DNA of 64,000 nucleotides from Eumeta japonica (taxonomy: Eukaryota; Arthropoda; Insecta; Lepidoptera; Psychidae): the NCBI GenBank assembly GCA_005406025.1, contig BGZK01000147.1:614159-678158 (forward strand), in the 5' to 3' direction. Position numbers and translations under genes: made by a program. The notes under the pieces were generated by a model that was not told the DNA's origin, ran no database searches, and worked only from the letters and a program-made list of their open reading frames with translations. Positions 58,338 to 64,000 of this stretch are shown in pieces; positions within the stretch are counted from its first letter, which is position 1; the number at the start of each line of letters is the position of its first letter.

Positions 58338-59074
58338 GCCTCCTCTTCACCATTGCCCATCGTGGTCGATAATTGGCAATTGCGTTATGGCCCATGATTG
58401 TCACCATTATTGTGCGACCGACTACATAATTGCCAATGTTCAGTTGCGGCATTGTCTAGATGACAGATGGACGTCGAATTGGTTGGGGCAGCTGCTATTT
58501 ATCTTTTGAGTGCATATGGATATTATCTAAATTTACACTCTCATAGACTAATTGATGACCAGTAGCGAAAAAGAAAACGGTGTATATTGCCTATTCATTG
58601 TAACACAACAATATACAGCTCAATCTATGTTATAAATATTTAAAACATTTTAAATTGATTCTTCATTTAGTGAAGCAAGAGAGATGTGCAAATATCATAC
58701 CATGTAGAAATCTACAGTCTCTGCCTCTTTCTGGGAAATAAGCGTGAATTTATATTATTATAATTGTCATTTGTTCTATAAATATAATATTTATGACTAT
58801 AGAAATTTCATCGAGTTTTATTGTTTGCAGTGAATTGTATCTCCTTCTACAGACGTGTTATTTATAGAGAGGTCAATCGCGCACCGAGAGTTCGACAATC
58901 ATGTAGATGCGCGCCCGCAAATATGTACAATTCACTTTGATGTTTGCTCGAAAACCTACAACTCGGCCATCATCGACAATCGCTCCCATACATGGCCCAC
59001 TACACGCGAGTGTGTCCTCTACACGATTGTAATTGTCGAGGATTGGTTAAGATGGGAAATGGTGAAGAGGAGGC
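58338..59074. mobile_element. Putative DNA element with 24-bp inverted ends
   Basis: GCCTCCTCTTCACCATTGCC (58338-58357, continuing CATC) and the reverse complement at 59051-59074 differ at one base in 24. Sequence further inside (cgataattggcaattg and caattacaatcg, gggcccat-like blocks) also shows weak inverted similarity. ATAATGT occurs next to both ends (58328-58334 and 59075-59081), a possible 7-bp target duplication with a 3-base offset on the left. The 141-codon frame at 58855-59280 overruns the right end and is judged to be chance. Confidence 0.55.
58703..58752 (-). repeat. Short interspersed repeat family D, copy 2 (reverse)
   Basis: Reads, in reverse, ttcacgcttatttcccag, then aggcagagactgtagattt, matching 37555-37605. 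It lies inside the 58338-59074 element. Confidence 0.45.
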
Positions 59075-59299
59075 ATAATGTTGGGATATCAACTACTACA
59101 GTAGCTTGTACGAAGGCCCTACTTCATTCTATGCGCAATATTCGTAAACCACACACGCGACACCTAACTTTTATTGGCGACTCTAGACTCCCACTACAAT
59201 TTTCCCGTCTCCGGAACTGCGCAAAGCTGACCCCTATCGGAGAAACGCGGCATCATCTCATATCCATACATTTGCACTAATCACAACTGTCCCATCAGT

Positions 59300-59930
59300 C
59301 GGTATGCTTAACTTACAAAAAGCTTATAAGCCATCGCATGACATTTAGAATTATTCAGTGTCATAACATTTGTTATTGTAATAAGACAGCGCCCCCGTTT
59401 ACTGTGGCATCTTGGCTGAAGTACAGTTACCATTATGTCAGCCTTTACGCAGGAATACAACTGAATATTCACCGCGTAAAGGTCACGCCAGATTCCTAAA
59501 AGGATATAAGTTTTGCGGTTACAGCAGAATTAGTTTGGGGAGTTGGAATGTGTTCAAAACTTTCATATGTAAGAATCACAATAATGCGAACTAGTAGTGT
59601 GATGTGAGACATCATAATTCGAGATTGTAATATGGAAGAAATTTAAACTAAGACGGTTTTGCATATTCAGTAAGTTAACGTCTACGATCTTTTAATTTAA
59701 ATTTACTTTTAACATGTTTTTTCAATAATCTTAATGTCAATTCATGTCATTATGATATCTATATGAATTAAATTATTTGGTAGATAAACACGAATAAATA
59801 TCGAAGATTTTTTTGTGCATACGTAATATTTTGATAGAAATCTATTAAAATAAAAAAAAAAATACATTGGAATGATTTACCGCCAGCGGTATTTCCTATC
59901 ACTTACCACAAGGAGGTTATCAAAAGATAG
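59300..59930. other. No gene
   Basis: A 60-codon frame at 59412 matches nothing. AT-rich towards the right. Confidence 0.45.
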
Positions 59931-59945
59931 CATATTCTTTCTTAG

Positions 59946-60050
59946 GAGGCCGGCAACACGCTAGTGACTACCCCGAGGTAGTGGGTGTCGATGGGCAAAG
60001 GTGACGATCAACTTTCTGGTGGTCCATATGCTCGTTTGCCCCTTATTTTA
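59946..60050 (+). repeat. Short interspersed repeat family E, copy 3
   Basis: The phrases aggccggcaacacgctagtg, gtcgatgggcaaaggtgac and gctcgtttgccccttatttt follow in the order known from abundant moth repeats (recollection). It is the best preserved copy in the window. Confidence 0.65.
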
Positions 60051-62040
60051 CATTTATAAAGCAATTCCTAAATACTTGCTCCAATCTGCTGGACTGAATG
60101 ATTTTTTATTTTGCGTCCAATAACTGTTGCTATTGTAGTAATACTTAAAACACCGGAGTGGCACTTCTTATATAAGGGAGTTATGTACTGTACCATCACA
60201 CGCACTCCCGATCAAATACTTTGGTAGACACTCAAGGTCGATTTCACTGAGCACCAACAATTTATTAGCCGTAAGCATCGGCTGTCAGCTTACACTTTCA
60301 TGTGAGCAACCGGCAAGTTGGCGGCTGATTAACACCTGATGGGCCGTTTAAAATTTAGAAGCGAATGGGTAAGTCGGCCATTATTACAGCGAAGAACTGC
60401 CATCACGAAAATGAATATAACCTTGTTCTCTAACTCGGAGCACTTGTATAAGTCTTATTTATCTCGTGTAACTAGATTATAAGTTACGCGAGATAAATGG
60501 AGTTACGTGTGCTGTTAATTACATTATATGTCAGTATTTTCAATCTAAATACTAATCTTTACCCCAATCTCTTGCTTGTTAATTCAAATAAGTATGTACT
60601 ATCAAGCAGTTTCTTTTATTGGATTTGATGACGAATATTTATTTTATAGAGGATATATAAAATTTTCCATTTACAATGCTGCTAACGTTTTAAGCTATCT
60701 CAGTGTAGCTAACTACAATTAAGCTGAAAAGGGTTGTGTCGCTCGTCCGCCCTAAATTCAACTCCTACTTGTTGGGATCCTTAAAATAAATAAAATATAA
60801 AGTGCGCCGTAATATCTCGAATGAACTAAACGACAGAACAATGGTATTGGCTAAGGGTTTGTAGAAGTACTTTTCATTGTTGTAATTAGAAGTCGCGTTA
60901 AAATCCCATAGCTTCAATATAGGAAACGCGTCGATTCAACCGCCAGGTCAGTGGGTTGACTGATTCGGTCCATCGGTAGAGATATCTTTTTATATTCCAC
61001 ATTTGGCGTATGTAAGAAATCTAAACGAAAGCTCAAAATTAACTGTGAATTAATATCTATTTTAAATTACGGACTAATCGGTGCATTCTCTTAATGTCGC
61101 GTTTCACTATATTTTATAGGAGGTCCGATCACAGACACAAGTCTAGCATAAAGTATGAGCTTAGAACGTATGGGAATAATTTAATGAAATAAATTAACTT
61201 CTTAAAGAACAGCATTCGTAACAAAATGTTCTAAAAATTAGTATATTTTCCAGGCAGAGTAAGGTATACAATTCCCTCGTGAACTTTGCCCGTGAAAGCG
61301 TCAGTGTTGTTTTCGCTTTGGAAGCTTCATTTGCGAAGTTATGTAAGCGTGTGGTCTCGCATCTCGGTTCTGTGCCTCGACAATCTAGCTGAATTTCCAA
61401 GTAGCAAACGACGCTGGGTAGTTGTTGGATTACAGGGTAGCGAATACTCTAAGCTGTATTAGTTTTCCTGGGGAAGGGCTGTGTAGCTGGCGGTGTAGAT
61501 AGTGTAATTCTAAATTTGGCCCCAAATTAACCAGTTCCGAGCATTAGCAGTGTTTGATTAATAGCTGTACGGACCATTGCAAGGGCTGTTAATTGCTTTG
61601 TTTATGGTCAATACAGCGGTTCAATATCCATTTTAGCTTACGATTTATAGCTATTTTAAGACAGCTCCTTTAAGACATTTCAAGGCTCGGCAATAGGTTC
61701 ATAAGGGAATGAACAACCAAAAATATTGAAACATTGTAATCTATAATCTTCGAACTTTTTGTTGAAGTCACTGTTCTGATTACGTAATAGCGATTCATCT
61801 GATAGACTTCAATATTAAAATAAGTCATAGTTTGTACGTGCCATTTATATCTCTATTGGCATATGGCGTTGCGGGTTTTATAGAAACAACAGGTATGTTG
61901 ATTGAATCAAAACTTTTATGCGACATTAAAATAATATTGTATCCCAGAAATTATTTCACAAATACTATGTACTAATTCTTCATAGATTGAGAGTTAACGA
62001 ATTGTATTTAAAGTTATGTTTTCCTGTGTTAAAAAAGTAC
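60051..62040. other. No gene
   Basis: AT-rich to balanced. The stretch 61510-61620 has few low-complexity runs and could be conserved non-coding sequence. Nothing is coding. Confidence 0.4.
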
Positions 62041-62041
62041 A

Positions 62042-62043
<2 letters not shown>

Positions 62044-62081
<38 letters not shown>
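62044..62081. repeat. (AT)n microsatellite
   Basis: Uninterrupted alternating AT of about 38 bp. Confidence 0.97.
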
Positions 62082-62084
<3 letters not shown>

Positions 62085-64000
62085 CATTTAATAGCTATCA
62101 AATATCATGAAAATCGATAAAAAAAAATCGCTTGTTTTTTTTATAATAATAAATATCTTCTTTCATAAAAAAATAAGACGGTAAATATACAAATGATAAC
62201 TTAAGCGAGTTTACAAAGCACGACAATCTCGCTGCGGACGTCATCAAGCCAGCGCCGATGCGGGAGTTACGAGACAAATGCAAACACCAAAAATGAGATT
62301 AAATACATGGTAGATTTAAATCTACAGATATTCTTCCATTATCAAGTAGGTACAGAAATATAGAAATTCTATTGATTCGATATATTTGTGTAATAAAGTT
62401 ATTTTCTCAAAACAATATTATATTAATGAAAAGCGCTTTATAATAATTCAGAATATTATTTAAACCTAATTTATTTGTGTGCTTAGGCAATAAATTCAAA
62501 GGTTTCAACTAATCTGCGTATCAAGAGATTTAGCTCAGATGCCATAATATAGAATATAGAGAGCATTTAAAGATCTGTGGAAATTTTTATTTTACTGTTC
62601 TGTGATGACTGTGCTGCGTCTAGTTTTAGTCGAATTTAATTTAGGGCAACGTTTTCTGCCGAAATTTCAGCCGAATCAGCAATTTTGATTTCGACTTTGC
62701 AAAACCTTAGGCTCATGGTTAGTTACGTTAAGATTTATTTGCTTAAGTTTCATTAGATATCAATTTTTATTGTACAACTCTGGCGTGCTAAATATATTTC
62801 TTTCACAACGTATCGCAACGTGCCAGCTTTAGTAAAGAGTTTAAATATTTTGTTTGTTGTAAGCAGTGTGTCATCATAGAGCAACCTTCTACGTAGAAAA
62901 GATTGGGAAAATAATGTGCAGCGTGACAAAAAAAAATGTCATTATGGAAATACATATTTTTGGGAAATGCAAACGAATCTGAAACAAAACGGTTTGGAAT
63001 TGTTGTGTTAGAGGTCATAAGAGTAAGCCCTATAAGATGTGTGATGTCACATTTCTGTACTAAATTATTATTCTCGCATAGTTCATTTAGTATGGTTCAT
63101 ATGATTTTCTGGTTCATCCGATTCCAATTCTCGTTGTTTTCTCAGTTTGCGAAATTTAATGACAATGTTTGAACGAATTACTTTGTTCCATTAATGATGT
63201 CCATTAAATACCATTTGATGAGATAAGCAAATAAAAATTAAACAAACAAATAGGATGAACAAATGCTTTCTGATTTCTGCATTTATTTAAAATACTTTGT
63301 TTGTATTATAGTTTCCCTATTCTGCAATAAGGGGAGAAGCGTAATATAAAAAAAGTATATGAAATGCACTTTCGTATGCGAGGCTTTATAATCTAAGCAG
63401 CTAAAATGCGACTAAAGGATTAATTCGTTCAATATTTGTTTTTATTATATTTTAATAGCAACTTACGCTATGTCAAAATATTAAACAAAAATAATGTAAA
63501 ATTTCTAGTTTTATAATACTTGCCATATTACTTTTCAGACGTATAGTTAGTTGCTATAACAGAAAAAAAAATAGATGCTTGTGAAGACCCTCGTCCGACT
63601 GTATATGGCGGTCTCTGCCCCCTAATTTCATACTGGCAAAGTACTTGGCGACCACTGTTAATAAATTACAAAAACAACATAAATAAAAATTATCCTTTTT
63701 ATTTGATGAATTTTCTAAAATATACTATCTCCACACATGAAAGTCTCACACTTATGTGTGTAGAGATTTTACTCGTAATTAATAGAAGAGATAGGCCAAC
63801 AATTTGTTTAACATGTTGTACCCGCTTTTAGAGTGTGATATGATATACAAAATGTTGTTGTACATTTTTTATTTCAGACGCAAAAAAGTGAAATTTTAAA
63901 TAAAATGTTTGCAAAGTCAGTGATATCAAGATTCTCATCATGTAGCAAATTTATCAATGGGGAATAAACTTTCAATTTTAAAACCAGTATGCACAAGGGT
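62082..64000. other. No gene; AT-rich
   Basis: Nothing supportable. A weak hairpin with atctccacacat / atgtgtgtagagat lies at 63727-63767. Confidence 0.45.

Noticed and set aside
58855..59280. 141-codon plus frame, one of the longest in the window
   Set aside because: It runs across the right inverted end of the putative 58338-59074 element and matches no family.
1..64000. CRISPR arrays, prokaryotic operons, rRNA genes
   Set aside because: No regularly spaced repeats, no Shine-Dalgarno-led gene order and no rRNA-like sequence; splice signals and transposon types are eukaryotic.

Overview
The window looks like non-genic or intronic nuclear DNA of an insect, most likely a moth or butterfly (Lepidoptera). 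It is strongly AT-rich. No host protein-coding gene can be read across it: nearly all long open frames are chance or antisense frames. The recognisable proteins are broken transposable elements of insect type: mariner transposases, a jockey-like LINE with an FADD reverse transcriptase, an RTE-like LINE tail, a pogo/Tigger-like transposase and a Penelope-like fragment. Several short repeats also match interspersed sequences I recall from lepidopteran genomes. The organism assignment is an inference from these families, not from a host gene.

Layout. 1-5.4 kb: a broken full-length mariner (minus strand, 1208-2260) and a LINE reverse-transcriptase remnant (minus, about 4.9-5.35 kb). 5.4-20 kb: AT-rich DNA with isolated GC- and CpG-rich blocks (7.1-7.5, 10.6-10.8, 11.3-11.6, 14.0-14.4, 16.2-16.4, 17.6-18.0 kb) that could be regulatory; a clean 250-bp hAT-type MITE with a perfect 8-bp target-site duplication (12916-13165); and a 0.9-kb repeat (18.3-19.2 kb) that recurs at 25.0 and 36.4 kb. 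21.1-22.3 kb: jockey-like LINE remnant. 23.9-25.8 kb: snapback sequences and the second copy of the 0.8-kb repeat.

26.0-28.3 kb is the most unusual part: a 2.3-kb near-palindrome with arms of about 830 bp and a 606-bp loop. Each arm carries the first two exons, with intact splice signals, of the same gene fragment behind a CCAAT box and a TGACGTCA-type site. The loop carries a degraded THAP zinc-finger exon behind another copy of that TGACGTCA module. It is decayed, but it points to an element or gene pair that deserves reconstruction from other copies.

28.3-45 kb: interspersed repeats, two neighbouring partial mariners (31.3-32.1 kb), microsatellites, degenerate CCGAT-like arrays, a MITE with 13-bp inverted ends (42836-43385) and further GC-rich blocks. 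45.3-49.7 kb is a transposon graveyard: RTE-like LINE tail, a second mariner lineage, a jockey fragment, a Tigger-like element apparently inserted into a Penelope-like element, and a jockey-type 3' tail. 50-64 kb: mostly AT-rich DNA with a miRNA-like hairpin (50262-50328), GC-rich blocks, one possible short first exon ending at a good splice donor (56310-56366), a 737-bp inverted-end element (58338-59074) and scattered repeats. The elements do not form a pathway; the window reads as an intergenic or intronic region built from successive insertions, with GC-rich islands as the best candidates for host function.
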